Positions 1 to 12,489 of a stretch of DNA of 64,000 nucleotides are shown one piece after another (position 1 is the stretch's first letter; each line of letters starts with the position of its first letter). The notes under the pieces were generated by a model. The model was not told the DNA's origin, made no database searches, and saw only the letters and a list, made by a program, of their open reading frames with translations. Both the position numbers and the translations under genes were made by a program. Origin of the DNA: Chimonanthus salicifolius (lineage: Eukaryota; Streptophyta; Magnoliopsida; Laurales; Calycanthaceae); NCBI GenBank assembly GCA_013350335.1, contig CM023532.1:33295708-33359707 (forward strand). Reading direction: 5' to 3'.

Positions 1-609
1 AAGTTGGTTGGTGATTTAGGAAACTTGGGATCTGAAGACACGAGTAATGAGGAGGTTTGGTGACACAGAAAATTTGGAAAGTCATCTTATCTTCGACTGC
101 TTTATCCTGTCTAACATTCTTCCTTTGCTTTATTTTGAAATTTAAAATCAAAATTTGATGCGACCCATAATCATCAACATACATTTAATTGCTTTAATGG
201 GGTTCACTTTACTGGGTCAGTTTCACACGTGTAGTACAATTATTTAGAATTTTGATACTTCTACTCACAAGTCTTCAGTCAGTCGTCGCCAAATTATTAA
301 ATAAAGATTTAGTATTACTTTTTAACTTTTGTTTTGAGAAAAAAGTGATCCTAGATTGTGGGTCTATTCTTTTAATATGGAAGACAATTAAAGATATTAT
401 TTATATTGAAGGACGTTTTTTTTATCTTTGACTATGTTTTAATGAGTCGATGAGGGGTAAAATTTGCAGGGATTATTTAGAGTTATACTTGATCAGGTGT
501 TACTCTGGATATTATGAATATCCATTGTTTAAAAAGGGTTTTCAAAAGTGAGAGAGTAGTGGTAAAAAATTACCCCTTAATTCCCAAACAATGGTAATGG
601 TGGGTTGCC
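1..609. other. Intergenic, nothing recognised
   Basis: AT-rich DNA with stop codons in all frames. I see no coding exon, RNA gene or clear repeat boundary. Confidence 0.5.
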
Positions 610-631
610 CTATAATAATAGTCCTCTATCA

Positions 632-1075
632 AGATATTGTTTGCTTTGGACTGGAAAAATTGTACGGATTTGCATTTGGACCTAAACATCACCTTTGAGT
701 CCAAAAGATCTCTTCCTAAGGGAGAGGTGCTCAGTACTTATAACCCACTCACTCTCAAATCTCATTGTTTGTCCCATTCCCCCTTCACACACACTAGCCC
801 TTTGGGCAGGGTATTACAGTCTATCCCCTATTAAAACCAGAGTCATCTCCGGCTCTATCACCCCACATAGGTAAACACAACACAAACAGTGAGCTTATAT
901 AGATAGAGAGTTGAACATTTCTCTTATACCATTTGTAACGATCCGATCTCCAATAAGATATTGTCCGCTTTGAGCTTGAAAACTCGCACGGATTTACATT
1001 TGGACCCAAAAGACCTCTTGCTAAGAGAGGAGTTCTCACTACTTATAACCCACTCACTCTCAATTCTCATGGATG
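632..1075 (-). mobile_element. Degraded TRIM-type (miniature LTR) element
   Basis: Two related direct blocks (about 632-818 and 934-1075) flank a short spacer (819-933). Both share a GATATTG(T/C)(T/C)(T/C)GCTTTG start, a 'CGGATTT(G/A)CATTTGGACC' stretch and the phrase ACTTATAACCCACTCACTCT. The first block ends in GTATTACA. The spacer ends in TATACCATT just before TGTAACGATCCG, which read on the minus strand is a primer-binding-site-like TGGTAT after an LTR end. This is the same plan as the complete element near 15.1 kb. Outer ends are truncated and I see no target-site duplication. Confidence 0.55.
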
Positions 1076-1082
1076 GTACGAG

Positions 1083-2660
1083 ACAAATATGGAATGATTG
1101 AAAAATGACACATTGATTATAAAGTGGCTTGAGGTATAGTTTATGATAAGAACATTGTAGAAAAATAACTCATAAAACTTATCCTAGATAGATAGAATAT
1201 TGATTGTTAATGACTTGTTAAGATATAACCACGGGTCACAATCATTCCATTGATTCATCTGAAAATTCATCTCCTAAATTGATTGGATACCTACTATTGA
1301 GATTGAATGGATTAGGCATTATTAATTAATCTGTTAATTTGATCAATGGCTAAAGAATATGATTGATGGATTGGGATAATCAACTATCTATCTTTGATGG
1401 TGAGAGTTTGGGGGAGAACATGAAATCTCAAGGAAAATGAATGATGGAAGGAGAGTAATTCTTGGATGCTGATAGGAAATAACTGAAGAAGCCACCTCAA
1501 GTAATTGACAAAGAAATTGATTTGCTTCTATTAATTTTATTACTACCTAATGGGGTTGTTGAATAAGTTAAACCCACTTAAAGCTACCTGCCAACAACAT
1601 GTGATTAAAGTATTAAACATGAACTTTTCTTTACCATCTCTTTTCTACTTGATGGTGAAATAATAGATTTTCAAAATTTAATATGTATTAATCTCTTTTC
1701 AATTTGTATTTTCATAAGCCTATTCTAATGAGATTCACTGATGGTGATAAATTCATTAAAAAGTTTTGAACTTGTAAAGTACAAAAAATTATCTTAATTG
1801 CATTGGTCAAATCATATTTTTTAACTCTCGAAATTTTTATCAACTCTTCCAAATACCCCCTGCATCTTTTTTTTTTTTTTTAACCATAACCTTATATATT
1901 TAGTTAAATATTGATCAATAATGAATTAATATTTTAATGTTAGGATTAGACACTATGCACAAATAGAGCAGTTTTTGTCTGATTTTGTACTCCATTTACA
2001 CCCACATTCAACTAAACCACCCACAAGCACATTTAACTAAACATGGTGAAGGCCCTTGAGTTGGTTTTATATGAGAATATAAAAATGTATTAAATTTTAA
2101 ACAAACTTGTCCTCTCGTTGAGTTTGTTTCATAAAAAAATGGATAATATAATGTGACTTCCCTTTTATTTGCTAATTTGCATCAAGTTGAGTAAAATGAA
2201 TTTTGCATGAGGTCACGTTATTAATAATAAATTTAAATTAATTGAGTTAGATCAAATAAAACTTTTATTATTATTTTTTATTAACCCAACTCAAATTTGA
2301 TATAATTCAATCCATTGCGACCCTAGTCATAATCGAAGTTACGAATTTTAGCAACCTAGATATGGGCAAAAACATATATTTCGACAGTATCAATATTTAA
2401 AAAAAAAAAAAAAAAACTTATTAGTTAAAATTTTAACATATTTTGATAGAACTTAGAAGTTCTAATCAAATTTATAAATTTTGATTGATATAATCAAAAT
2501 GCGAAACTATCAACTAAGGTTTTGACTAAAATTTGATTTCCACATGAAAATTGTAACTGAGGGCACGACTTGCCTACAATTTTATATTTATTTTTTAAAC
2601 TGCCCATTGACTAATTAGTGGTCCAAATTTCTCGTAAAAAGAATAGGAATACTTGGAGTG
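1083..2660. other. Intergenic AT-rich DNA
   Basis: Homopolymer-rich, stop-rich sequence. No coding exon recognised. Stretches near 2,170-2,340 look like an old MITE, but no boundaries can be fixed. Confidence 0.45.
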
Positions 2661-2669
2661 ATTAAGGGG

Positions 2670-2865
2670 TGTTAATTGTTATTGGGATTGGGATTAGCGT
2701 TGATTAGGGCGATTACGTTAATTTCGCAAAGGAACAAGCAGCAGTTACTGGGGCGCGTGACCGGACGAGTCAGCATCGTTGCAGGCCTGTGCCTCTGTCC
2801 CTCCCTTGATCACGTGCTTGTCTCTTACCTCCCCTCGTCTCTCTCTCATGCCATATAACAAAATT
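2670..2865. promoter_or_regulatory. Small GC-rich island with a G-box
   Basis: An abrupt GC-rich, CpG-containing patch in AT-rich surroundings, with a G-box-type GATCACGTGC near its right side and a CT-rich tail. A 60-codon open frame is present but resembles nothing I know. It may be a promoter or 5'-leader remnant; no linked exon was found. Confidence 0.25.
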
Positions 2866-3865
2866 ACTCATAAATTTTAATAAAGGCATATAGAATTCCA
2901 TTTTTTATGATTTATATTAATAATTCAAAATTTGAATTATTATATATTATTGATTTTAAACTCATATAAAAATTATTATAATTAAATAAAAAATATAATA
3001 GACAACCACACAACCATTGTCTAATCACTTCACTACTTCATTCGTTAAAATTATTCACTTTAATACAAATTCGTCAAGATTTTTTGTAACTCGATTTTAT
3101 ATAGATTATAGACATATTGCTTTAGGAAGAAAAACACCTAGTTAAAATTTTGATTGAGTTACTTCTTAAATTTAGGGTTTTAATGATGAAGAAATTTGAG
3201 AGACTTTTTTAAAATATATATTTTTAAGAGAATCATCTTATAGAATATTTTAAAAATATTAATTGAACTATGAAAACTATTTTGAACTTTGATATTAATA
3301 TAAAATTATAAATTAGTACAAGATACTTGTATATGGCAGAGGACCCAAATATAATAACAAATTTTCAACCCATGGATTCACCTTTTATGTTATTTATTTA
3401 GTAGATAATCAAAGTCATGAAGGGACTTTTGGAATTAAGACCTGTTTGGCAACATGTGGGTCTTATGACAAACATTTATGATTTATCTATGCCGGTCTAG
3501 CTTCCCTAGGTTTACTTTGAGATACTCAATTGGACAAAATTGCAAATTTCTATAACAATTATACATTCTCCAAATTCAATAAATTCTTTGTGCATAAGAA
3601 TATCTAAGGATTCACATGCCCCAATAGCTTAAAAGTTTTTTTAGTCACAAATATTAATGCAATTGTCTTTTAGCTATTTATTATTTACTTTTTTCAATAT
3701 CTTAATTTAGTGCATCAGTAGACAGAGAGTGCTCATTTGAAAGAAGATTTTATTTGAGAGACATGAGGTGAAGAAACTGGCTGAAAATGACTCAACACTG
3801 TGGAGGTTGGGCATTTTTTTTTTTTTTTTTATCAAGGTGTAGCCTCCCTAACCACATATTTTAAA
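2866..3865. other. Intergenic, nothing recognised
   Basis: Strongly AT-rich with stop codons in every frame. No feature supported. Confidence 0.45.
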
Positions 3866-3869
3866 AAGT

Positions 3870-4045
3870 GTTTATTTTTTTAATTTGCGTATGAAAAATT
3901 GTGAAAATTTAACGTAAAACTTTTATTGGTAATTATTATTGTCCTTAGAGCACACTAAATAAAGTCATAGGGGTTCGAAGCTGATACCTCCTGTTTTCTA
4001 AGATAGAAAATTATCAGTTGAACTATCATCTATGTATACTGAGAG
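3870..4045 (-). repeat. tRNA-derived SINE copy (family 1)
   Basis: Read on the minus strand it has a tRNA-like head: an A-box-like TAGTTCAACTG and a B-box-like GCTTCGAACCCC, then a body ending at a T-run on the plus strand (about 3,816-3,830) that would be the poly(A) tail. The same layout recurs near 7.4, 34.6, 39.4 and 52.0 kb. Confidence 0.5.
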
Positions 4046-5195
4046 TTATTTTTTAAAGTGGAATAAGAATCGAACGCTGAAATCTTGCATACGGATTCAT
4101 GACATTTTCTTTATAAACGATTGTTTCTCCTCTGAATTAATTCTCGCTTTGAAGCAAAAGTTTATCAAAACATTATTTGTCTATTTCTTAATAAAGTAGT
4201 TGTGTAAAAAATTATTTTTGATCTCGATTTAGACCATCTAACAAGTGTTATAAAATTCGAGATTGTTTTATGTTGTAAAAATCAAATGCTTTTGTTATTT
4301 ATATTGTATATTTATTTTTATTAAAAATGAATATAATATAATAATATTCTATTCTCCACCTGAATCTATTTTATAAAATACATTAACTTCACTTAAATTA
4401 TTCCTACTTTACGCTTACTCCCGCCAAGGTGCCACATGCAAAAGATTCTAAAAACTGCCAAACGACCACCCATGGACAAGGGCCCACCTTTTAATTGTCA
4501 CAGGCTTCAAGTAGAAATGGGCCCCACCATTTCCACCCACCAAGGTGAGGGGATCGTCAAATTTACCATCAAGTCATGTAGTAAAACAACTACCATATCA
4601 GAAGCCGAAGAGCCGAGCCACAAGCTGAGTTCAGCTGAGCCAAGCCAAGTTGGCATAAGAATCTTAGACGGATTATCCACAGCTGCAATAGTATTAATTA
4701 TCCTAATCTCGTAGTCAAACCACTTAATTAGACCAAAACCTTTTAATACACAAAAGATTCGTACCAAACTAAAATAGCAAAATGAAAAGGACAAAAAAGC
4801 CCTCCTTTTCTTTCAATGTTACAACTGAAATTCCAAAATACAAAACTTCAATGGCCCACGTGTCATATCACGACAATACCTACACCACTAGCAAAAGATT
4901 TTTTTAATAACATTTTAAAAACATGATATATGATACATATTAAATATGTTGAATGAAAATATTTATTTTATCCATATTATGATGATATTAAAAAATTAAT
5001 TTATTTAAAATTTTAATCATATAATTTTGAAAAGAGAAAATAAACGACAAATCAAATCCCTTCAAAATAAAAAGAAACTACTCTTCATTATTCAATATCC
5101 AACGGTATATATTAAAAGGTTTATATATTTCTATGAAGTTTGGATATCATAACTTTAAAGAAAAAAAGATTGATAAAGTGATTTTGACATTAACC
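4046..5195. other. Intergenic, nothing recognised
   Basis: Slightly less AT-rich between 4,430 and 4,680, with overlapping open frames on both strands of about 92-95 codons. Neither resembles a known protein. Otherwise AT-rich. Confidence 0.4.
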
Positions 5196-5198
5196 CAA

Positions 5199-5330
5199 GT
5201 AGGGGTTGGACTGACGGTTAAGACACTCTCTCGAGAAGAGAGGTCTTCGAATCAATTCACGCTCAACACTCTTCTAGACTACTCAGAATGTTCTCTGTCT
5301 CTCTATACAGGTAAGACCATAGACACCTTG
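5199..5330 (+). repeat. SINE-like, tRNA-related head
   Basis: A-box-like TGGACTGACGGTTAAGAC and B-box-like GGTCTTCGAATCAATTCAC. A related copy with the same plan (TGGTCAAGACACCCA, then ATTCGATTCAC) lies at 53,455. Ends not determined. Confidence 0.4.
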
Positions 5331-5825
5331 ATCATAAAAAATATAATTTTTGCATTTTTTCTCTATTTTTAAAATGGATGACTAAAATTTAAATATGAAG
5401 ATATAAGTTTTTATTTGGATAACAGTTATATATCAAGAATATTTAATTATCCTATTTTTAAAATGTGATGATCTGTATTGGATTTACAGCTTTCACATTT
5501 GGCTTTGATGTAGTCGCCAATGGTCGATGAAGATTATGTTAGAGAGAAGCACTTTTGGGGGTGTCTAGGCCACGGAGGCATCTCTTTGGGTGCCACGCCA
5601 ATCAAGGCTTTGGGGCTGGTGGTAGTGGCAATGCCACTATATCGGATGTGGTCCACACGTAACAATTTGCTGACACGTTGCCACTTTGTAGATTTAATTC
5701 TATTTTAATTATTAAATGTTAAACTTTAAAAATTAGGACTTTTAAAATTTGATGGATTTAAACTTTTTAGTGAGACTTGAAACAAACCTAAATGTAGAAT
5801 GGATGAATGCGAGAGGAACCATTGT

Positions 5826-6130
5826 CACATATAATGTTCTCGGGATATTAACGGTTATTGGTAATATCGGGATATTTTTAAATTTTCAGATTTTTACAGA
5901 GAATTTCACAGAAATTATAATATTTAAAAATAATAAAAATAGAATAAATAAAAATGGTAATAAATAATTTACTGGAAATTTATCGAGATATTATCGCAAT
6001 ATTACCATTTATCGTGATTTTATATGTAATTTAATCACTTCGTCGATAAAAGCACGTTTTTAACACGATAATAGATTTTACCGATAAAAACGTGGTAAAT
6101 TCAAAAATATCGACAATATTTGTGACAATA
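5826..6130. repeat. Diverged 'TATCG' palindrome-rich repeat
   Basis: Many short ATATCG / CGATAT-type words (GGTAATATCGGGATAT, ATCGAGATATTATCG, AAATATCGACAATATT). This resembles a degraded member of the TATCGGCCGATA family seen near 10.7-11.0, 47.6 and 49.0 kb. No terminal repeats recognised. Confidence 0.35.
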
Positions 6131-6369
6131 AGAGAAACTATATAGATAAGAAATAAGTAAAGTTTCATTCTATTTTTTTTTTTTATAAATTTGGTAAATC
6201 AAATGTTACTATCATAACTCATCTTACAAAGCTTAAAATAATGATATGAAAATTAAAGTTTTATGGTATCTTATTGTATTAATTTTGTAATTTTGGTCAC
6301 TAAAACTTGACTATTATAACATCTTCTATTCTATTTTTAGCGAAGAGATCTAATTCCTAAAAATGGATC

Positions 6370-6870
6370 TACTTTCACCGTTAGGCCCAGCGGCTTGTTT
6401 AAACTTTGGAAGGAAACGGAGGATTGGTGCAATTTTAAAACACTGTAAGGGGTGTTCTGCAAAATGAGAAGAAAAAACCGAAATTTCGCGGGAAATGGAG
6501 GCGTGGGCCACTGCGCCCCACAAGGTGAGCCGTTGTACTGGCAGCCTAACTCACCGACCGAGGGGGTTTCTCGTCCGCTCTGACAGTTGCCACGTTAGTG
6601 ACACGTGTGCGCTTATCTCGTTATGATATTTGTGGGCCCATCTGACGGTTGACGGTTCAGTTGTACGGCCCCTTTCGACCCTGCCGTCCTCTGGTCGCGC
6701 CTGCAATGGACAACGCTATGCCCGAGGTGGCCATTCTGTCACGTTACCCTCCCCACCACTAACCTCCCACGTACGTAACGTGATCATTTTCTCTTTTTCT
6801 CCCGCCAAAACAATGCACGGTCAAGATTTTACCAAATCCTTCTAACTCACACGTGCGGAGGATCTGAGTT
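6370..6870. promoter_or_regulatory. GC-rich promoter-like island with E2F-type and G-box motifs
   Basis: A sharp GC-rich, CpG-rich block. It contains TTTCGCGGGAAA (6,484-6,495, E2F-type on both strands), TTTTGGCGGG on the minus strand (about 6,801-6,810), ACACGTGT (6,601) and ACACGTGC (about 6,850). No convincing coding exon follows on either side; a 71-codon open frame inside resembles nothing known. Motif content resembles a cell-cycle gene promoter, but that is inference. Confidence 0.3.
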
Positions 6871-7289
6871 GTTTAAAATGGGTGGCCCACCTAAAGTTGT
6901 AGCCTCTATGATCCATTCATTAGGTGGATGATAGATGTACGGTGGAAAAGGACCCGATTAAAATGAATGGTTGTCCATACGTTGAATGCTACGCGCTCAC
7001 AGAAAGAATATAGGACCGTTTGTACTACTACTATTCAGTAACCCCCACTTGTCATGTGCTTTGTGTCAGACAATTTCTATTCTTATTTTAATAAAAACAA
7101 ATTAAAAAAAAAACTTTTTTTAGATGAGCATTTTATTCATTCAAAAATAGAAAAGAATCTCCTAAATCCTAATATCACGGTACAGATCCAAAAAAATGGG
7201 AAAATACAAACACTAAAGCAACTCCATACAGAAAACTACAAACTGAAACTAGACTCCACAATTACAGACTTAAAAGAGTTTTAAAGAAG

Positions 7290-7455
7290 ACTGAAAATAG
7301 ACATTCATTGAGAAAAAATTGAAACACAAACCAAAATCATCTTTTTTTCTTTAATTTATGTAGAGGAATCGTAGGATACCTAACATAAAACCTTCATGAG
7401 CTCGAACTCACAACATCCAACTTCCTGAAGCGAAAAGCAATTAGTTGAACTGCAC
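7290..7455 (-). repeat. tRNA-derived SINE copy (family 1)
   Basis: On the minus strand: A-box-like GTTCAACTAATTG, the shared GCTTCAGGAAGT core and B-box-like GTGAGTTCGAGCTC. This is the same head as the plus-strand copies at 36.94 and 41.64 kb. The 3' side ends near an A/T-rich run. Confidence 0.5.
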
Positions 7456-7473
7456 CAAAATCATCTTTCACAG

Positions 7474-7809
7474 TAGGGCTGAAATAAAAAACCCAACCCG
7501 GTCCGAATTACTAATATATAGAACCCGACCTGACCCAATCCGAATTATAATACGACTGAACCCGAAATCCGTCCTGACCTGCATTTTGAATCTATTTTAG
7601 TCTACTTTTTACCAAATTGAGTCGGATTTGATCGATTCGGGTTGGGTTGCCTTAAAAATATTTCAATCCAATTTGACTCGAATTCAATGTGGATTTCTAT
7701 CTTTTCAACCCGACCCGACCTGCTGACTCCACTTCCATAACCCGACCCTCATGATTTTTGGGTCGGATCATGTGGGCTCGAGCAGAAACCCGACATGAGT
7801 TTCACCCTA
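7474..7809. mobile_element. hAT-type MITE with GGGTCGGG-like interior
   Basis: A 336-bp element starting TAGGGCTGAAA and ending TTTCACCCTA (near-perfect inverted ends). It is flanked by TTTCACAG (7,466-7,473) and TTTCACAC (7,810-7,817), a 7/8 target-site duplication of hAT length. The interior is a run of CCCGACC/CCCAACC words. It is non-coding and is the same family as 35,789-36,174. Confidence 0.65.
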
Positions 7810-7819
7810 TTTCACACTA

Positions 7820-8950
7820 TAGAGAAATGCTAAAAGTATAACAAAAGATTGTTGCTGCCGAGGCTTCATATCCATGTTGTGTGCATTACCCATACTGCAG
7901 AAAGCATGTGAAAACTCCAAGTTCAAGAATCACAATGTGTATTTGGATTGAATAGACAACAAACCTCATTGAGATTTGTATTTGAATCGAAAATCATTAA
8001 GACTGTTTTAATGATTTAAAAACCATTTTTATTTATATAAATTGTGATATTTTGAATCTTAAGATATTGTAATTTCTAATCTTTAAAAATAAAAAATTCG
8101 ATTTAAGCATTCGTCAAATAATACTAGCGGGAAATAGTTAAAAACCTATGAGAATTTGTGTCATGAAATTTTGAACAAGTGCATTTTCATATTGTGCCAA
8201 TATATATTGAGTATATAAATATTTTAGTTCTAATCCTTTATTGATAATCAAATAATTAAAATTTTAATTTTAGTAGATTTTCTTCTACTCTCGTAAGACA
8301 AATTTTAAGATCAAAATCTATTAGTTGCAAAATACACTTTAAAAATATAAGAGATGCTACACTTATTCTTAAGTTATAGTTTTCGTACCCTCAAATTTAT
8401 GTGACAAATCACAATTAATTAATTTTTCAAAAGTTAATTAAGATACCAATCAATTTATTTGTCACGTCAGCAAATAATACAAAAGATATAACTCGTCGGT
8501 GAGTTTAACATTTCCCCAAAAACATTGATGTAAAAAATAATGCAATATCATTTTGTTCAATATAAAATTGAAAACTCTTATTATATGACATAATTGAGTC
8601 ACAAATTTGTTGTGCAAATTTTAAATTTATAACTCGTAAGCGTACGAACCATTAGATAGTATAACGATTGAGTGCGAGGTCGAACCCATCGGAACTTAGA
8701 AAGATAGATCCGTGAAATATATACCATTGAATTATGTAATTTTAGAAATTTAGAAAACATGGAAATAAATCTTAAATATGGAATTATTTATCTAATCTAT
8801 GAACTTTAGTTTTAATTTAGAAATATTCTAGACTTAAACATATAATCTAACAATTTAACTAATTTTAATTAAAATGGTAGATTTAATCTAAAAATATAAA
8901 CAATCTTAATCCAACTTTAGAAAACAAAATTAAGATGCAATTATTTTATT
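7820..8950. other. Intergenic AT-rich DNA
   Basis: No gene. A possible tRNA-like B-box (GAGGTCGAACCC, about 8,678) hints at another decayed SINE, too weak to bound. Confidence 0.4.
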
Positions 8951-8989
8951 ACCAACCTAGTTCACCAATTTCAAGAGTTTTTGAATTTA

Positions 8990-10655
8990 TAAACAAAAAA
9001 AAGTGAAAATAAAAATAAAAACAACATATTTACATATTTACAATGGAACTAGATCAAAGAATTATGGAGGCTTTATTTTTCATATTTTAAAAATAATATA
9101 AAGGCTTAGAATACAGAACTCACATTTATTATCTATCATACACTCAAAATTTTCATCCATTAAAATCCTCAATATGAATGTTATAAAATCCATTAAACTA
9201 AGATAATTCAAATCCAGCCTTAAGCTAAATAGAATTTCCACTTGCAATTTCAAATTTAAAAGTTTTTCTGCTCTTAAAAAGAGCCTTAGACTGAAAATAC
9301 CAAGTTCTACTTCTTCTAAAGATTTTTTCTGCTTTCATTGAATATCTTAGAATAATCTCTCACATAAATCCATAAAAAGAATTGAAATAAAATCACATTG
9401 TCATCATGCAAAAATAAATAAGTGGAAAACTTAATTCTAAGGGTTTTTCTGCCTTTCAATTATTAATAAAAATTGAAATTAAGAATTACAATGCATTGGA
9501 ACTTTGGTTGAAGTGGAAAATAGAGACAAGAAGGACCATAGTGATTCGAACTTATTAATGAAAATAAATACATGACATTAAATTTTAATTAAAGAAAATA
9601 AATACAAAAAATTTAAAATTAAACTAACCTTCAAACTCTAAAGGAAATTCAACATCCCCAAGATCTTTTTGCTCTCTTCTTCTTTCTCCTCCACTCTCAA
9701 AACTTCTCCAAAATGCAGAGTCCAAGTTTCATTTTCTCAATGGGAGAGGGAATATTTATAGATGAAATGAGGTGGAATGAATGGGTTGGATTTAAATATT
9801 TAAATAAAGCAAGGGACACTTGGGGGGCTGATATGACTTGTACTAAATATGGAATAGCTTAAAGGAGGCAAGAACGTGAGTGAAACATCTCATTTTTTAC
9901 ACATGTACCACTTTGCAGCTTAGTTTTGAACTAGTTAACGTTCGAATCAGGAAAAGTCGTAAACTACAAATTTGTAGCAGTTGAAGGTTTCTTTCCAATG
10001 AAAAAAGAATCAAAGCAATCGGACATTGGAATGAAACTTTATGACTAAAATAATGAAGGTGTGTCAAATATTCCTTCTTTTTCTCCCCTTTTTATTTTGT
10101 TTCTTTTTCCTTAATCTACTTGCCAAATTCGAAAATCCTCTTATATTGAATTGTAAATTTTGAATTTCCTCATATGTATCTTGAGATGATGAAAATAGTC
10201 TTCACACATGTGGATTTCCTCATGGATTTTTCTTAATGGGCTTAATAATTGGGCTTTTCAAAATATGAAAAATCTAATAAATAATTTTACAACTTACAAT
10301 CAATTCTAAAAATGACTAAATTAATCCAAATTCTCATAAATGGATTTAAATTAACTAGTTTATAATAAACCCCCTAAAATTGTGATAAAATAATTATTAA
10401 AAATTCTAACTTTTCAAAAATATCAATTTATGCCTAAAAATTGCAAAATTCATCATTTGAATTCTCATATCTTGTATTTCCCTCTAAATCCTACAAAAAT
10501 TTTAAAATCCCATTAGACATATCCTAAATCATACAAAATAAGGGCTAACTAGTCCAAATGAAAAAGTAAACTAGTCAATTTCCTTTGCTCATCAAAATTC
10601 TTATAACTCAATTTTAATTTAAATAATATAATTAATTTATTAGACAAATAACATT
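8990..10655 (-). mobile_element. Probable solo LTR or LTR fragment, gypsy-like (minus strand)
   Basis: Read on the minus strand it begins TGTTATTTGTC (plus-strand end about 10,650). It contains a promoter-like ATCTATAAATATTCC followed by a leader rich in AGAAGAAGAGAGC (about 9,660-9,760), and runs into a long AT-rich U5-like tail. This layout matches plant LTRs. No coding domains and no matching second LTR are present. The left end and target-site duplication were not found, so extent and superfamily are tentative. Confidence 0.4.
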
Positions 10656-10689
10656 ACCAAAAAAATGTTATTTTACATGATACTGTATA

Positions 10690-10985
10690 AATGTATTGGA
10701 TCTATACCCTGAGAACTGTAAACCTTGGAAAACCGCGAAAAACCGCAAAAAATCGTGTAAAAACCGTAAAAAACCGTATCGGTGTTTAAAATTTTTTTTT
10801 TTAATACCGATATTTATGAATATCGGCCGGTATTGTGACCGATATTTCGGACCAAATATCAGCCATATTGGCCGATATTCGGTATGTACGGCCGATACTT
10901 ATCATATCGGCCGATATTACTTGGTTTAAAAAAACCGATATATATCGGCCGATACGATATGTATCGGCCGATATTTGGACCTTAG
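10690..10985. repeat. TATCGGCCGATA palindrome-cluster repeat
   Basis: Starts with a short array of AAAACCG(C/T)(A/G)AAAA words, then at least seven copies of palindromic TATCGGCCGATA-like words up to about 10,975. Non-coding. Related clusters lie at 47,640-47,740 and 49,010-49,075, with single words at 17,450, 19,630 and 34,250. Confidence 0.55.
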
Positions 10986-10989
10986 GTAG

Positions 10990-12365
10990 GAAGCAATCCT
11001 CTTTATGAGATTGTTGCTACTTGTAAGACATCTAACACACAAAATGACAACATGACCAAACTCTTTGTCAGGTGCTGGTGCCCTTTACTGTAGATTATAT
11101 ATTTAATATTACCATATGACCTAAAATAAATAAAAAATAAAACTAATATAGGTGATCCAAGCCCTAGCCATATGACGAAAATGTGACTTTTGGGTCTGGT
11201 TAATATGGTCCAACCAATGTTGCACTTCATGTAGTAGGGCTCCACTAGATGTCACTTTCTAAAATTATCTAAGAACTTCTATTTTATTTTTTATTTTTTA
11301 TTATTATCTTGAAATAAATTCATATGTTTCCCCCACATATACACACAGGTTGATAGGTGCAATTTGGTGGGCCACATTTTGAAATGATGAGAGTTATTTC
11401 ATTTCTTTTTCTAGGGGTCCAACTATATCTTGCTAATCATGGGTATCAAATGGATATTGATTTGGATGTCAGGCTTTTATCATTTCCCACTACACCATTT
11501 ACTTTTCTTCTTCTCTTTCTTTTTCCAAGTTTTTAATGCGTGGGTTGATCTTATAATGCCACGTTGACAGAAAAAAATAATTTAAAATAATATGTTTATC
11601 TTTAAAAAAATTAATTATTTTATTAATTTCTACACATAGTTATAGATATATATTTTTTATATTTTGTAGAATTATTAAACGCTCGGTTGAATATTTGAAA
11701 TGAAAAGTACTTGATTAGAAGATTTATAAAATTTATCATACGTCTCTCATTTTATTTATCTAAGGTGAGTCTAACAATTTTACAAAATTTAAAATGATAT
11801 ATATTTTCATCATCAATAGCCACTAACCTTATTTATATGAATCAACTATTTGAATTCTTCTCTTCTATTATATCTTATAAAAAACCATATCCTCTATTAC
11901 TACCATTTTTCATATTTTGGTTAAACCTTTCTTATATTTTCTTCTTCCAAACATCTTTATATTTTTAATACTTTTTTTAAACAAAAATTGGTACAACTGT
12001 GGTAATTGAATTAGGGGTGCAATTTGGACAGTTAGATCAAGTTGAGAGCCTAATCTAAACCATCAATATTAATTAAAGTTAATACTTTCTGACTGGACCC
12101 ATACTTCATCCCTCTTTTAACCCATCCATAATCCAACCATTTTTAAAACCCTAACCCAACTTTAACTAAAACCAACCAAATTCGAGTTGGATTAAATTGG
12201 ACCATGTGTAAATCTGTAATTAAGTAGCGAATTAGTCTATATACATTGTATTGACACGCTTCAAACAAATAACACTCATATAAAAAAATCTCGATTTTCA
12301 AAATGTAATTACTCAAAGAGTTAGGTCTCTAAAATCATCATATAAACATACATAAAAAATAATAT
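10990..12365. other. Intergenic, nothing recognised
   Basis: AT-rich. A patch of CCAACC-type words near 12,000-12,210 may be an old hAT-type MITE. No gene seen. Confidence 0.4.
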
Positions 12366-12369
12366 ATTA

Positions 12370-12485
12370 CATAAATATTTTTTATGACCAAAGTGCACAG
12401 GCCTCTTAGACTATCCGACTATGTGCAAACCTCTCTATCCACACTGGAATGCTCTATCGAAAGTAGCCCTTTAGGGTAATATATT
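12370..12485 (-). repeat. SINE-like repeat, family 2
   Basis: Shares the phrases TATGACCAAAGTG..., CTTAGACTATCCGACTA and GTGCAAACCTCTCTATCCACA with copies at 19.92, 37.57, 43.75 and 44.03 kb, and in reverse with 49.64 kb. It starts after a T-run on the plus strand, which suggests a minus-strand retroposon. Confidence 0.45.
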
Positions 12486-12489
12486 ATAT

